From contig NZ_FNJW01000008.1 of assembly GCF_900102725.1 (NCBI RefSeq), positions 806,001-870,000 of the forward strand: 64,000 bases of DNA, read 5' to 3'. A program made the position numbers and the translations under genes. A model generated the notes under the pieces. It was not told the DNA's origin and searched no databases. It saw nothing but the letters and a program-made list of their open reading frames with translations. The DNA is from Carnobacterium viridans (lineage in GTDB: Bacteria; Bacillota; Bacilli; Lactobacillales; Carnobacteriaceae). Positions 44,683-55,115 of this stretch are shown in pieces. The stretch's first letter is position 1, and each line of letters starts with the position of its first letter.

Positions 44683-46119
44683 TTATGTTCTAAGCATTGC
44701 AGTATAAACTTGTATATATTCGTTAGTGGATTTTTCCCAACTAAAGTCTTTTGACATGGCTTGTTTTACTAATGACGCCCAATTTTTAGGCTCATCATAA
44801 TAGACAGTCAATGCACGATCAATCGTTTCGACCATGACCGACGAACGGAAATCATTGAAGCTAAACCCAGTCCCTTTTCCTGTATATGGATTGTAAGGCT
44901 GAACGGTGTCTTTTAATCCACCTGTTTCATGAACGATTGGCAAGGTACCGTATCGTAATGAGTTAAGTTGAGACAACCCACAGGGTTCAAATGCTGAGGG
45001 CATAATAAATAAATCGCTTCCTGCATAAATGTGCTGGGCTAAAGCCACATCAAAATCAACAATCATTTTAAATTTTTCTGGATATTTCCAAGTGAAATAA
45101 TTGAAACTGTCTTCGTATTCCTTTTCACCGGTACCTAATATGAGAACTTGAATATTACGATGCATCAGTTCATCAATTTTATCACGCAATAAGTTGCAGC
45201 CTTTTTGAGTCGTTAACCTACTCACCATAGACATTAATGCTGTTTTTTCATTTACCGGTAATCCTACTCGCTCTTGCAAAGTTGTTTTATTAACCGCTTT
45301 TCCTTTTAAATTTTTTGTAGAAAAATGTGCTGGAATAACATTATCTGTCTCAGGATTAAAGACCTCATAATCAATCCCATTTAAAATACCTTTTAATTTG
45401 TAACTATTGAACCGTAATACACCGTCTAAATTTTCACCAAATTGAGGTGTTTGGATCTCCTGTGCATATGTTGGACTAACTGTTGTGACTTGATCCGCAT
45501 AAAAAATCCCACCTTTTAAACAATTGATATCATCATAATATTTTAAGCCGTGTTCGTGAAAGGCATTGTACCCTATTCCATACAAATCTGATAGTACAAG
45601 TTGGTCAAATACACCTTGAAACTGCAAATTATGAATAGTCAAAATCGTTTTTATCGATTGGTAACTTGTGATCCATTGATATTTATCCTTTAGCAAAACT
45701 GGAATAATAGATGTATGCCAGTCGTTCACATGTAAAATATCGGGGATAAAGTCTATTTTTTCCAACATCTCACAAATGGCTTGCGCAAAAAAAGCAAATC
45801 GTTCGCCATCATCGTCAAAACCATAAATGCTAGAGCGGTTAAAATAATACAAATTGTCAATAAAGTAATAGTGAATGTTGTCTTTCTTTAATTTTTTAAT
45901 TCCACAATATTGACTCCTCCAGCCAACCTTCACTTCGAACTGTGCTACATCTACTAATTGGTTTTTATATCTTTGAGGCATGGTACTATATAAAGGCAAT
46001 ACAACACGTACATCTATCCCTTGCTTTTTCAATTCTTTTGGCAAAGCACCTGCGACGTCCCCTAAACCCCCAGTCTTAAAAAAAGGAGCGCATTCTGCCG
46101 CAGCAAATAAAACCTTCAT
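44683..46119 (-). CDS. glgA: Glycogen synthase
   Basis: Transfers glucose from ADP-glucose to the non-reducing end of glycogen. GT5 enzyme of 478 residues: the KTGGLGDV sugar-nucleotide motif lies near residue 15, and the C-terminal ITTQKG-type (RLTTQKG) and PSAFEPCGLSQLNSLRYG motifs are present. The frame is open to 46140, but GGAG ten bases before the ATG at 46119 sets the start. Follows glgD by four bases. Confidence 0.96.
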   Translation of the reverse strand: MKVLFAAAECAPFFKTGGLGDVAGALPKELKKQGIDVRVVLPLYSTMPQRYKNQLVDVAQFEVKVGWRSQYCGIKKLKKDNIHYYFIDNLYYFNRSSIYGFDDDGERFAFFAQAICEMLEKIDFIPDILHVNDWHTSIIPVLLKDKYQWITSYQSIKTILTIHNLQFQGVFDQLVLSDLYGIGYNAFHEHGLKYYDDINCLKGGIFYADQVTTVSPTYAQEIQTPQFGENLDGVLRFNSYKLKGILNGIDYEVFNPETDNVIPAHFSTKNLKGKAVNKTTLQERVGLPVNEKTALMSMVSRLTTQKGCNLLRDKIDELMHRNIQVLILGTGEKEYEDSFNYFTWKYPEKFKMIVDFDVALAQHIYAGSDLFIMPSAFEPCGLSQLNSLRYGTLPIVHETGGLKDTVQPYNPYTGKGTGFSFNDFRSSVMVETIDRALTVYYDEPKNWASLVKQAMSKDFSWEKSTNEYIQVYTAMLRT

Positions 46120-46123
46120 TTTT

Positions 46124-47296
46124 TCAGCTCTCCTTTTCAACTGTTAGTTCACTATTTTTTTCTATCACTATAGGATTTTCTTTTGTTCCTATTAGCTGAA
46201 CTCCCGGACCAATTTTTACGCCTTTATCTAAAATAACGTACTGCAATTCTGCACCTTGAGCAATTTTACACCCTTGCATAATTAAAGAATATTTGACCGT
46301 TGCTGTTTTTTCTATGATGACTTTCCGAAAAACAATTGAATCTTCAACCGTTCCATCAATCACACAATCACTTGCCAACTGCGAATTACTGATATCCGCT
46401 TCTTTTGAATAATAGGTAGGCGCCCCATTTTTTACTTTTGTAATAACCGGTTGACTACGATAAAATAATGCATTGTAATTATCTTCATCTAACAAATCCA
46501 TGTTCGCCTGATAATAACTTGAAATATTATCGATATTTTTCAAGTATCCTGTATATTCAAAACTATTCACACTAATTTCTTTTAAACTATGTCTAATTAA
46601 AACATTGATGTCTCCTTTTATTCGATTACTAGCTGCTTCTCTTGTTAATTCAATAAATTTTTCAGCTCTCATAATTGCAATTCCCATACCGACTGCTATT
46701 TTTGTTTCTTCACTTGGAAGTTCATGAGCTGTAAGCAAATCAATGACCTTACTTTCTCCTTCTCCTTCAAAAATGAGGCATGTATCAATAGAATCTGGTG
46801 AACAAAATTCTCTAGAAACATTTTTATATACAACTGTAACATCTGATTTACTTTCAATATGATTTCTTAACACTGCCTTAAGATCGACATTGCACAGCAT
46901 TTTGCTACCCATAACAACTACATATCCTTTAGTTGAATGTTGGACAAAGTCTATTTGGTCTTGGTAATAACTGCTAATTTGACCTGATTCCAACTGCTCA
47001 ACAGCTTCTTTTATTTCGGCTCCAGAATGAATAAATAACCCGCCTCCAACGGTAGATTCCATTCCCCAAGGGTAACCACTTCGTACATGATCCATTAAAG
47101 CTCTTGCCCTACCTCTTACAAATATAGCAACTGAAGTTACCTCTGCACTATATAAACTTGAAAGCGGAAAATCAATCAGCCTGTAACGTGAACCAAATGG
47201 CAATGCAGCAACTGCTCTTCTTTTTGTTAAAGGCATTAATTGAGATTCTGATTCATCCAAATTCAATACTGCACATAATTGTTCATTAGTCTTCAT
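46124..47296 (-). CDS. glgD: ADP-glucose pyrophosphorylase-like regulatory subunit
   Basis: Paralogue of GlgC that forms the heterotetramer with it in Firmicutes; catalytic motifs are altered relative to GlgC (the N-terminal GGxGxRL nucleotide loop is not conserved), as expected for a regulatory GlgD. 390 residues with a left-handed beta-helix C-terminal end (hexapeptide-like [20 protein letters not shown]). It overlaps the glgC stop by 11 bases, so the two subunits are translated together. Confidence 0.94.
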   Translation of the reverse strand: MKTNEQLCAVLNLDESESQLMPLTKRRAVAALPFGSRYRLIDFPLSSLYSAEVTSVAIFVRGRARALMDHVRSGYPWGMESTVGGGLFIHSGAEIKEAVEQLESGQISSYYQDQIDFVQHSTKGYVVVMGSKMLCNVDLKAVLRNHIESKSDVTVVYKNVSREFCSPDSIDTCLIFEGEGESKVIDLLTAHELPSEETKIAVGMGIAIMRAEKFIELTREAASNRIKGDINVLIRHSLKEISVNSFEYTGYLKNIDNISSYYQANMDLLDEDNYNALFYRSQPVITKVKNGAPTYYSKEADISNSQLASDCVIDGTVEDSIVFRKVIIEKTATVKYSLIMQGCKIAQGAELQYVILDKGVKIGPGVQLIGTKENPIVIEKNSELTVEKES

Positions 47297-48434
47297 CTTT
47301 TAGCCCTCCTACCTCTTCTGCATAGCCAACAACCGTAATCTTTTTTTCTTCACCGTTCAGTTGCGCTCCATCATGAATTTTTGCATTTTCTCCAATGATG
47401 GCACAATTGATTGTTACATTTTCTCCTATCGTCACATTTGCCATAATCAAGCTGTCTTTTATGATAGAATTTTTCCCCACTTTAACATTATGAGATAAAA
47501 TAGAATGATTGATTTCTCCGGCGATATAACACCCATCCGCAATCATGGAGTCTGCAACTTTTGATGACTTAGTTAAAAATTGAGGTGGAGCAGAAGGATT
47601 TTGTGTATACACTCTCCACGATGAATCTCTTATATTTAAAGCATGGTTTGGATCTAAAAACTCCATATTTGCTTCCCACAAACTTTCAATTGTTCCAACA
47701 TCTTTCCAGTAATCTTTAAATGCATAAGCAAATATATTTTCACTATTTCTTAAGTACGCTGGAATAACGTCTTTTCCAAAATCTTCCATTGTACGGTTTT
47801 TAGCATGGTTATCAACGAGGTAACTTTTTAGCATAGGCCAATCAAAAATGTAAATTCCCATGGAAGCTAAATTACTTTTAGGTTCTGATGGTTTTTCTTC
47901 AAATTCAATAATTCGATCTGTCTGATCAGTATTCATAATTCCAAATCGAGGTGCTTCTTCAAGAGGAACTGGGATGACTCCTACTGTTAGAGCTGCGTTT
48001 TTTTCTTTATGGAATGCAATCATATCTTGATAGTCCATTTTATAAATATGATCTCCTGAAAGAACCAATAAGTATTCTGGATTATACCGATCGATAAAAT
48101 CAATATTTTGATAAATAGCATGCGCTGTACCTTTAAACCATTTTTCTCCATCAACACTTGAATAGGGTTGTAGAATAGTAGCGCCGCCATCATGCGTGTT
48201 CAGTCCCCAGCTTTCTCCATTTCCGACATGAGTATTTAATTCCAGAGGCTGATATTGAGTGACTACCCCAACATTTTTAATCCCTGAATTAGCACAATTA
48301 CTTAACGCAAAATCGATGATCCTATATTTTCCACCAAATGGTACAGCCGGTTTAGCAATATCTTTGGTTAACTTTCCAAGCCTCGTTCCCTGTCCGCCCG
48401 CTAAAATCATAGCTAATGTCTCTGTTTTTTTCAT
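47286..48434 (-). CDS. glgC: Glucose-1-phosphate adenylyltransferase
   Basis: Makes ADP-glucose from glucose-1-P and ATP, the committed step of glycogen synthesis. The nucleotide loop [28 protein letters not shown]-type motif starts near residue 11; 382 residues; the C-terminal region is a hexapeptide beta-helix. The ATG at 48434 lacks a clear ribosome site close by, unlike its neighbours, although the N-terminus [16 protein letters not shown] is unmistakable. Confidence 0.96.
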   Translation of the reverse strand: MKKTETLAMILAGGQGTRLGKLTKDIAKPAVPFGGKYRIIDFALSNCANSGIKNVGVVTQYQPLELNTHVGNGESWGLNTHDGGATILQPYSSVDGEKWFKGTAHAIYQNIDFIDRYNPEYLLVLSGDHIYKMDYQDMIAFHKEKNAALTVGVIPVPLEEAPRFGIMNTDQTDRIIEFEEKPSEPKSNLASMGIYIFDWPMLKSYLVDNHAKNRTMEDFGKDVIPAYLRNSENIFAYAFKDYWKDVGTIESLWEANMEFLDPNHALNIRDSSWRVYTQNPSAPPQFLTKSSKVADSMIADGCYIAGEINHSILSHNVKVGKNSIIKDSLIMANVTIGENVTINCAIIGENAKIHDGAQLNGEEKKITVVGYAEEVGGLKDED

Positions 48435-48488
48435 TGTACTATCGGAAGAATCTGCTTAGCATCCTTCCTCTACCCTCCTTTTTATCCA

Positions 48489-50414
48489 TTAATTTTTTGG
48501 CACTCCAAAAATTCTTTTTGGTCTTAAAATCAAAACACTCATTGCCGGTACAATCAATTCAATAGTGTAATCTTGCTGGTGAGTGGTTTCTTTTATTGTC
48601 TTGAATGGTCCTTGCAGCTTTGTCCAGACGCCACCATATTCATGCATCTCAGTATTTAAACACTCTTCATAAGTTCCTTCAAAAGGAACGCCTATTTTAT
48701 ACCCTTTACGTTCATTTGGAACAAAATTACAAATGACGATTACAAAATCACGCGTTTTTTTACCTTTACGTATGAAAGATAAAATGGTTTCAGTAGCGTT
48801 ATCTGCATCTAAAATTTGAATACCTTGCGTTTGATGATCTATTTCCCAAAGTGCGTGTTCCTTTTTATACAACATATTTAGCGATTCCATAAAATGTAGA
48901 TGTTTAGCATTCATTTCATCAGCTAAGCTTTCCCACTCTAATCCTTCATGAATCCGCCATTCCAGAAACTGACCGTAATCATTTCCCATAAAATTTAATT
49001 TTTTACCTGGGTGAACCATCATATACGCTTCTAAGGTACGCAAACTGGCAAATTGATTGTATCGATCGCCCGGCATTTTATGCATCAATGATTTCTTTCC
49101 ATGGACCACTTCATCATGAGAAAATGGTAAAATGAAATTTTCGTTGAATGCATACATGAAAGAAAAAGTGATTAAATTAAAATGATGTTTGCGAGATGAA
49201 GGATTCATTTCAAAAAACTTCAGTGTGTCATTCATCCAACCCATGTTCCATTTGTAATTAAACCCTAAACCGCCCATATAGACAGGTTTTGTGACCTTTG
49301 ACCAGGCAGTACTTTCTTCAGCTATCATAAGTGTATCAGGATGCCTTTCAAATACTTTTTCATTTAATTTCTGTATGAATTTGACACCAACTTTATTATG
49401 GTTGCTTCCATCTTCATTAGGTTTCCATTCACCAATATCGTAATCAAGATACAACATACTCGATACTGCATCAACTCTTAACCCATCTAAATGAAATTGT
49501 TCGATCCAATAAAGCGCATTTGAAATCAAAAAACTCTGAACTTGGTCCTTCCCTAAGTCAAAATTCATAGTACCCCATCGATTATTTTCTGCTTTGTCCT
49601 TATCTTTGTATTCAAATTGAGGTGTTCCATCAAAATAAACCATTCCGTAATCATTTCGATTGAAATGACCCGGTACCCAATCCATTAACACTCCAATATT
49701 TGCCAGATGAGCCGCTTCTACAAAATTTTGAAATTCTTCCATAGTTCCAAACTTCGAAGACACTGCATAATAACCAGTCAATTGGTACCCCCAAGATGCG
49801 TCTAAGGGATGTTCCATCAGTGGCATAAATTCAATATGTGTGTACCCCATTTTTTTTACATAAGGAATTAATTCTTGTTGCAATTCGGGAATGGTGTACC
49901 ATGAATCATCTTCGTGGTGCTTCCAAGAGCTGAGGTGTACTTCATAAATGTTCAGGGGACGTTCATAAATAGAAAAGCGTTTCTTACTTGCTGTCCAAAG
50001 GCCATCTCGCCATTTTTTTTCAGGCAAATTTTTTACGATTGATGCATCGTTAGGCCTTACTTCAAATTCAAAAGCATATGGGTCAATTTTTAATTTTACC
50101 GTTCCATCAGATTGTTCTATTCGATACTTATAGCATTGCCCTTCAATTGCTTGTTCATTGAACACCGTCCAACAGCCAGTTTCCCCTATTCTTTCCATTT
50201 CAATTCCCATGTGCCAATCTGAAAATTCGCCTGTTAAACCAACGCTTTTTGCATTAGGAGCCCAAACAGTAAACCGAAAACCATCTTTTCCTTTGTAACT
50301 ATCTTTTTTACATCCCATCGTTAAATAACTATCAAAATGCTCACCTGTGTTAAATAAATATAATTCTTTTTCAAGATTATTTTTGGTTTCTTCATCCATC
50401 GATTTATTCGCCAC
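48489..50414 (-). CDS. glgB: 1,4-alpha-glucan branching enzyme
   Basis: Creates alpha-1,6 branches in glycogen. GH13 enzyme of about 641 residues with an N-terminal CBM48 domain (FRFTVWAPNAKSVGLTG), then catalytic motifs DWVPGHFNRND, GLRVDAVSSMLYLDYD with the nucleophile Asp, AEESTAWSKV with the acid Glu, and LPFSHDEVVHGKKS. First gene of the operon. The longest frame begins TTG at 50429; GGGAG is placed for the GTG at 50414, but an ATG at 50399 remains possible. A cre-overlapped promoter lies upstream. Confidence 0.94.
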   Translation of the reverse strand: MANKSMDEETKNNLEKELYLFNTGEHFDSYLTMGCKKDSYKGKDGFRFTVWAPNAKSVGLTGEFSDWHMGIEMERIGETGCWTVFNEQAIEGQCYKYRIEQSDGTVKLKIDPYAFEFEVRPNDASIVKNLPEKKWRDGLWTASKKRFSIYERPLNIYEVHLSSWKHHEDDSWYTIPELQQELIPYVKKMGYTHIEFMPLMEHPLDASWGYQLTGYYAVSSKFGTMEEFQNFVEAAHLANIGVLMDWVPGHFNRNDYGMVYFDGTPQFEYKDKDKAENNRWGTMNFDLGKDQVQSFLISNALYWIEQFHLDGLRVDAVSSMLYLDYDIGEWKPNEDGSNHNKVGVKFIQKLNEKVFERHPDTLMIAEESTAWSKVTKPVYMGGLGFNYKWNMGWMNDTLKFFEMNPSSRKHHFNLITFSFMYAFNENFILPFSHDEVVHGKKSLMHKMPGDRYNQFASLRTLEAYMMVHPGKKLNFMGNDYGQFLEWRIHEGLEWESLADEMNAKHLHFMESLNMLYKKEHALWEIDHQTQGIQILDADNATETILSFIRKGKKTRDFVIVICNFVPNERKGYKIGVPFEGTYEECLNTEMHEYGGVWTKLQGPFKTIKETTHQQDYTIELIVPAMSVLILRPKRIFGVPKN

Positions 50415-50550
50415 TCTCTTCACTCCCAACTTTGCGTCTGTTATTTTATCATCATTCTATCATTATATTTTCATTTTACAGTGTATTTATCTAATAATCG
50501 ACTTTTTTTTAATTTTTTTTACAATTATTTTACTTTTTAACTCTATAGTT

Positions 50551-50580
50551 AGTATACCACTCTTTTAAGAAAACGCTTAC
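50551..50580 (-). promoter_or_regulatory. glg operon promoter with overlapping cre-like site
   Basis: Minus-strand extended -10 TGGTATACT (TATACT at 50551-50556). A GTAAGCGTTTTCTT motif at 50567-50580 covers the -35 region and matches the CcpA cre consensus at about 12 of 14 positions. CcpA bound here would exclude polymerase, so the operon is probably repressed by rich sugar. Confidence 0.55.
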
Positions 50581-50679
50581 TCATATGATGGTGAAAGAAT
50601 TCGTAGTTTTTTGGGAGAATAAAACAAAAACTTAATTGTTTTTATTTTTTATTAATTGAATTTTCTTATCTCATAATTT

Positions 50680-50760
50680 AATAGTAGAGGGAATGGCCTA
50701 TGCACCCAGAAAACCGATTAGACTCCCAATAATAAGTCGGGCTAATCGAAAATGAACTAA
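50680..50760 (+). other. Gap 50415-50924: small hairpin and promoter only
   Basis: The 510-base gap between divergent glgB and nfeD carries no gene I trust. A hairpin CGATTAG...CTAATCG lies near 50714-50747, and an extended -10 TGGTAAAAT at 50843-50851 could serve nfeD. A reading frame open from 50781 runs into nfeD but lacks a ribosome site. Confidence 0.35.
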
Positions 50761-50924
50761 ATCTAGTGTAAATTAAGCTGTTGATAAATTTGAAAGTAAC
50801 ACAAACAAATGTTGAGTTAAAAGTGCGTTACGGTGTTACTAATGGTAAAATGATAGTAGGTAAGTCCAACCATAACTTAGTCAGGCAACTATTAAAGGAG
50901 CTTATCGTAAAGGGGGTGAACAGA

Positions 50925-51524
50925 TTGGAAATACTATTATTGACTGTTGGTTTTGTTGGTTTAGTAATAGCGGCATTAACGCCTCAATCCACTTTAGGAG
51001 GACTATTAGCATTAGCAAGTTTTGGTGGCTATTTTTATTTAAATAGTCTAGAAAATTGGATTCCCATTATTATTTTTATTTTAGGGATCTGTCTTCTGAT
51101 TTTTGAAGTTTTTATACCAGACTTTGGAGTAGCAGGCATAATTGGTTTTCTTTTAATTATCGGCGGTGTCTATTTAACCAATAATGATTTAGGAACAACC
51201 TTGCGCGATTTAAGTATCGCTGTGGTCGCATCTTCATTCTTAGTGATCATGCTTATAAGAAGGGGTTACTCGCTGACACATTTACAAAAACTCGTTCTTA
51301 ATAATAACTTAGATAAAAAAAGCGGATTTTCGAGCAACAATGACGCTACAGCTTATTTAGGAAAAACTGGAAAAACAACTACTTCTCTTAGACCATCTGG
51401 AAAAGTAGCATTCGATGGTACAGAGTTAGATGTTGTCAGTACAGGCGAACACATAGACGAAGGCGTTCCCGTTATTGTCACAAAAGTAGAAGGATATAAA
51501 ATTAGTGTTAGGAGAGTGGATTAA
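50925..51524 (+). CDS. Short NfeD-family membrane protein, partner of flotillin
   Basis: About 199 residues: three to four membrane helices (residues 3-110, including [20 protein letters not shown]) followed by a C-terminal OB-fold domain ([21 protein letters not shown] to ISVRRVD). It lacks the N-terminal ClpP-like protease domain of long NfeD proteins. The frame is open from 50781, but AAAGGGGG eight bases before the TTG at 50925 and a promoter near 50846 indicate that start. Overlaps the ribosome site of floA. Confidence 0.82.
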   Translation: MEILLLTVGFVGLVIAALTPQSTLGGLLALASFGGYFYLNSLENWIPIIIFILGICLLIFEVFIPDFGVAGIIGFLLIIGGVYLTNNDLGTTLRDLSIAVVASSFLVIMLIRRGYSLTHLQKLVLNNNLDKKSGFSSNNDATAYLGKTGKTTTSLRPSGKVAFDGTELDVVSTGEHIDEGVPVIVTKVEGYKISVRRVD

Positions 51525-51526
51525 AC

Positions 51527-52528
51527 ATGACAACAGTTGCAGAGAGCCCCACAAATTGGATTGGCTTTTTATTCATAGCCATTATCGTTATTATCGTTAT
51601 TAGTTTATTTTTCCGTTTTGTACCCGTTGGATTATGGGTTACTGCCTACTTCTCAGGTGTAAAAGTTAATATAGGAACACTTGTAGGAATGCGCTTAAGA
51701 CGAGTGACTCCGCAAAATATCATTCGTCCATTAATCAAAGCAACTAAAGCTGGTTTAGATATCGATATCAACGAATTAGAAGCCCATTATTTAGCTGGTG
51801 GGGACATCAATCAAGTGATTGACGCTTTAATTGCCGCACAACGTGCAAACATTGACTTAGTTTTCAAACAAGCTGCTGCAATTGACTTAGCAGGAAGAAA
51901 TGTTTTTGAAGCTGTTCAAGTCAGTGTTAATCCTAAAGTAATTGAAACACCTGTCATTGCTGCAATGGCAATGAACGGCATCGAAGTTAAAGCTCGTGCT
52001 AAAGTAACTGTTCGTGCAAATATCGAACGCTTAGTCGGTGGAGCTGGTGAAGAAACCATTATTGCTCGTGTTGGTGAAGGAATTGTAACAACCGTTGGTA
52101 GTGCAGCAAGACATACGGATGTACTAGAAAATCCGGATTCTATCTCAAAAACTGTTTTAAGAAAAGGGTTAGATTCTGGTACGGCTTTTGAAATTCTTTC
52201 CATTGATATCGCAGATATTGATGTTGGTCGTAATATTGGCGCCAGCTTACAAATGGAACAAGCCCAAGCGGATAAAAATATCGCACAAGCTAAAGCAGAA
52301 GAAAGACGTTCTATGGCGATTGCACAAGAACAAGAAATGATTGCTGAAGTTCAAAAAATGCGCGCACGCGTAGTTGAAGCTGAAGCTGAAGTACCTTTAG
52401 CATTAGCCGAAGCTCTAAAATCAGGAAACTTGGGTGCAATGGATTATTACAATATGAATAATGTTAATGCCGATACTAAAATGAGAAATTCTATTTCAGA
52501 TTCTACTGAGAGAGAAAGTGATAGATAA
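51527..52528 (+). CDS. floA: Flotillin-like protein FloA
   Basis: 333 residues, the usual FloA length. An N-terminal hairpin/helix ([20 protein letters not shown]) anchors it to the membrane, followed by an SPFH/PHB-like domain and a C-terminal coiled coil rich in AQAKAEERR and [11 protein letters not shown]. It organises functional membrane microdomains. Two bases after nfeD, one-base overlap (TAATG) with the next gene, so nfeD-floA-unknown is one translationally coupled operon. Confidence 0.95.
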   Translation: MTTVAESPTNWIGFLFIAIIVIIVISLFFRFVPVGLWVTAYFSGVKVNIGTLVGMRLRRVTPQNIIRPLIKATKAGLDIDINELEAHYLAGGDINQVIDALIAAQRANIDLVFKQAAAIDLAGRNVFEAVQVSVNPKVIETPVIAAMAMNGIEVKARAKVTVRANIERLVGGAGEETIIARVGEGIVTTVGSAARHTDVLENPDSISKTVLRKGLDSGTAFEILSIDIADIDVGRNIGASLQMEQAQADKNIAQAKAEERRSMAIAQEQEMIAEVQKMRARVVEAEAEVPLALAEALKSGNLGAMDYYNMNNVNADTKMRNSISDSTERESDR

Positions 52529-53139
52529 TGAATACTTTAATAGCCCTTGTCGTTTTATTTCTTATAGGGACTACATTCTTTTCTATTATCGCTACTATTT
52601 ACCGCTTTTTCATTACGTCTATCGGAGGCAACTCTTCTCCATCACAAAGTAATCAAAGGCAAACTTATCAAAGAGAAGATTTAAAAAATAAGGATTCTCT
52701 TTCTTTAAAAGATGCTTTTCTAACAAATAATACCACTAGACAAAAATATGCAAGCAATGCTAATGGGGCTTCACAAAAACGAAACCAACAAGCACATTCA
52801 AAACAATTGTCTAGTCGTATGCAACAAGATGCAACTCGTAGAAGAGCCGAAAATCTACAACAAAACACCAAAAGAAAATCAGAACCCGTTCACTCTTCTA
52901 CTGCTCCAAAATCAACTCTATTTAATGAAAATGATATTAAGAAAAGTAAAAGTCAGACGCTTTTTGATAAAGATGACCTAACTTCATTAACCCCAATTGA
53001 TAAGGTAACTTCTACCAAAAAATCAAGTTATCAAACTGAGGTTAGAGCTAAAAATCTTCATTTTCAAAATGACTATGTAAAAGGAATTATCTACAAAGAA
53101 ATTTTAGATAAACCTGTTAGTTTAAGAAACAATAAGTAA
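52528..53139 (+). CDS. Membrane-anchored, Lys/Gln/Ser-rich protein of unknown function in the floA operon
   Basis: 203 residues: one N-terminal transmembrane helix (ALVVLFLIGTTFFSIIATIY, residues 6-25) and a long low-complexity, probably disordered tail rich in Lys, Gln, Asn and Ser, with two short repeats related to STLFNENDIKK and QTLFDKDDL, and a more hydrophobic C-terminal end (FQNDYVKGIIYKEILDKP). I do not recognise a family. Its one-base overlap with floA implies a shared function, perhaps a scaffold or tether. The start has only weak SD. Confidence 0.75.
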   Translation: MNTLIALVVLFLIGTTFFSIIATIYRFFITSIGGNSSPSQSNQRQTYQREDLKNKDSLSLKDAFLTNNTTRQKYASNANGASQKRNQQAHSKQLSSRMQQDATRRRAENLQQNTKRKSEPVHSSTAPKSTLFNENDIKKSKSQTLFDKDDLTSLTPIDKVTSTKKSSYQTEVRAKNLHFQNDYVKGIIYKEILDKPVSLRNNK

Positions 53140-53149
53140 AGCAATAAAT

Positions 53150-53192
53150 AAACCAATAAGGAAGTTCTTAGAGAACTTCCTTATTGGTTTAT
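53150..53192. terminator. Convergent terminator of the floA operon and amt gene
   Basis: AAACCAATAAGGAAGTTCT pairs with its complement at about 53172-53190 around a three-base loop, with AT-rich tails on both strands. Confidence 0.85.
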
Positions 53193-53200
53193 TTTATTTA

Positions 53201-54970
53201 TTAGACCCTAACTTCTTCTTTCTCTTCATCATATTCTAAAGCTTTTGTTCCTTGGTCTCCGGAACTGACTCGAACGACATTTTCAACATTGTAGACAAAA
53301 ATTTTCCCATCTCCAACAGTACCCGTATATAGCGCTTTTCGAGCTGTTTCTATAACCAAAGAAACTGGAATACTGCTAACCACTACTTCTAATCTTATCT
53401 TAGGAAGCAAATCTGCTTCGATTTCAACTCCTCTATAATAAGCTGTTTGGCCTTTTTGAAGGCCATATCCTTGTACTTTTGTTACTGTCATACCTGTGAT
53501 ACCAACACCATTTAAAGATTTTTTCAAATTTTCAAATTTAGACTCATTTGTTATAATGTCCACTTTCATTAAACGAGTCTCTTCCTTTTCACCAGATGTA
53601 AAAGGTTGCTTTACCTGTTGATGAATGTCAACTGTTTCACGACTCTCTTCCTCATCGATAGCAAGAGGTCCTACACCTGAAAAGGCTAATTCAAGTTCTG
53701 GACTTTCAAATTTTAATCCTTCGAATAGAGGTTTTTGGCCAAACGGAACCGTTACAAAGTCACCATAGCTTGATTCTAATCCGTGTTCTGAAATATCCAT
53801 CCCTGCAATTTCTTCTTCTTCTGTTACTCGTAACCCAATTGTCTTATCAACAAGTTTAAACGTAATGAACATAGTAATCGTTACCCATGCTACGACGGCA
53901 ATAACTCCTAATAATTGAACACCTAAGAGGCTAACACCTCCGCCATAAAGTAGACCATCGTCAGTCGCAAAAACGCCTACTAAAATCGTTCCTAAAGCAC
54001 CCGAAATTCCATGTACTCCAAAAGCACCAACTGGATCATCAATTTTAGCCTTTTTTTCGACAAATTCTATTCCATAGACTAACGCAATAGAAGAAATTGC
54101 TCCTATTGCTACAGCTCCAAATGGTGAAACTATTGCACATCCAGCTGTAATCCCTACTAAACCAGCTAGCGAACCATTTAGCGTCATAGAAATATCTGGT
54201 TTTCCGTATTTTGTCCATGTAATCACCATAGCAACTAAGGTAGCCGTTACTGCAGATAAATTTGTATTTAAAAAGATCGTCCCAATAAGAGCTAATGTTT
54301 CGTCACCCGTGGCAGAGACCGTTGAAGCACCGTTAAATCCAAACCAAGCAAACCAAAGAATGAAAACGCCTAAGGCTCCTAATGTTAGACTATGTCCTGG
54401 AATAGCTTTTGCTTTTCCATCATTGTCGTATTTTCCAATTCTAGCCCCAACAAGTTTTGCTCCGATTAGAGCTGTTACTCCACCAACCATATGAACAGCT
54501 GTCGAACCAGCAAAATCGACAAATCCTAATTGTGCTAACCATCCTCCACCCCAAATCCAATGTCCTGAAATAGGATAAACAACTGTAGAAATAACCAACG
54601 TGTAAACTAGGTATGCACTAAATTTTGTTCTTTCTGCCATTGAGCCAGAAACAATCGTTGCGGCAGTTGCAGCAAAGACCGTTTGAAACATTAAAAATAC
54701 ATATCCAGGTATAGTGGTGTCATAATTGCCTTGTACAAATAAATCCGGTGTTCCAAATAACCCAGCTATACTGGGACCAAACATTACTCCAAAACCAATA
54801 ATCCAGTACATTAAAGATCCTAATACAAAATCCATCAAATTTTTCATGATAATATTACCAGCATTTTTTGCTCTAGTAAATCCCGTTTCAACCATTGCAA
54901 AACCTGCTTGCATAAAAAACACTAAAACTGTTCCAATAAGAACCCATAACGTATCCACAGATGAAAACAT
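53201..54970 (-). CDS. Ammonium transporter fused to a PII signalling domain
   Basis: 589 residues. Residues 1-400 are a complete Amt channel with eleven helices and the twin histidines in TAVHMVGG and GVHGISG. A linker of about 65 residues follows. From about residue 470 on comes a full PII (GlnB/GlnK) domain: MKVDIITN, T-loop QGYGLQKGQTAYYRGVEIEADLLPK with the tyrosine equivalent to Y51, and the signature TGTVGDGKIFVYNVENVVRV. In most bacteria the two are separate adjacent genes. GGAGG seven bases before the ATG at 54970 sets the start (the frame opens at 55009). No glutamine synthetase or GlnD gene is nearby. Confidence 0.94.
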   Translation of the reverse strand: MFSSVDTLWVLIGTVLVFFMQAGFAMVETGFTRAKNAGNIIMKNLMDFVLGSLMYWIIGFGVMFGPSIAGLFGTPDLFVQGNYDTTIPGYVFLMFQTVFAATAATIVSGSMAERTKFSAYLVYTLVISTVVYPISGHWIWGGGWLAQLGFVDFAGSTAVHMVGGVTALIGAKLVGARIGKYDNDGKAKAIPGHSLTLGALGVFILWFAWFGFNGASTVSATGDETLALIGTIFLNTNLSAVTATLVAMVITWTKYGKPDISMTLNGSLAGLVGITAGCAIVSPFGAVAIGAISSIALVYGIEFVEKKAKIDDPVGAFGVHGISGALGTILVGVFATDDGLLYGGGVSLLGVQLLGVIAVVAWVTITMFITFKLVDKTIGLRVTEEEEIAGMDISEHGLESSYGDFVTVPFGQKPLFEGLKFESPELELAFSGVGPLAIDEEESRETVDIHQQVKQPFTSGEKEETRLMKVDIITNESKFENLKKSLNGVGITGMTVTKVQGYGLQKGQTAYYRGVEIEADLLPKIRLEVVVSSIPVSLVIETARKALYTGTVGDGKIFVYNVENVVRVSSGDQGTKALEYDEEKEEVRV

Positions 54971-55057
54971 ATTCTTACCTCCTTTTTTATATGTTATAAA
55001 ATCTAACACTAAAGAAAGGTTTAAACAAGCTTTTTAAGTTTAAATGAAAAATTAACC

Positions 55058-55112
55058 TAAAAAAGCTTTCAATCCATGTCATATAACATAACATGGTTTG
55101 AAAGCTTTTTAT
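55058..55112. terminator. Terminator of the ROK gene
   Basis: AAAGCTTTCAATCCATGT pairs with ACATGGTTTGAAAGCTTT (one mismatch) around CATATAACATA, with T-runs on both strands. Confidence 0.75.
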
Positions 55113-55115
55113 TTT

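Noticed and set aside
50781-50924. Upstream extension of the nfeD frame
   Set aside because: No ribosome site, no resemblance to NfeD N-termini, and a likely promoter lies inside it.
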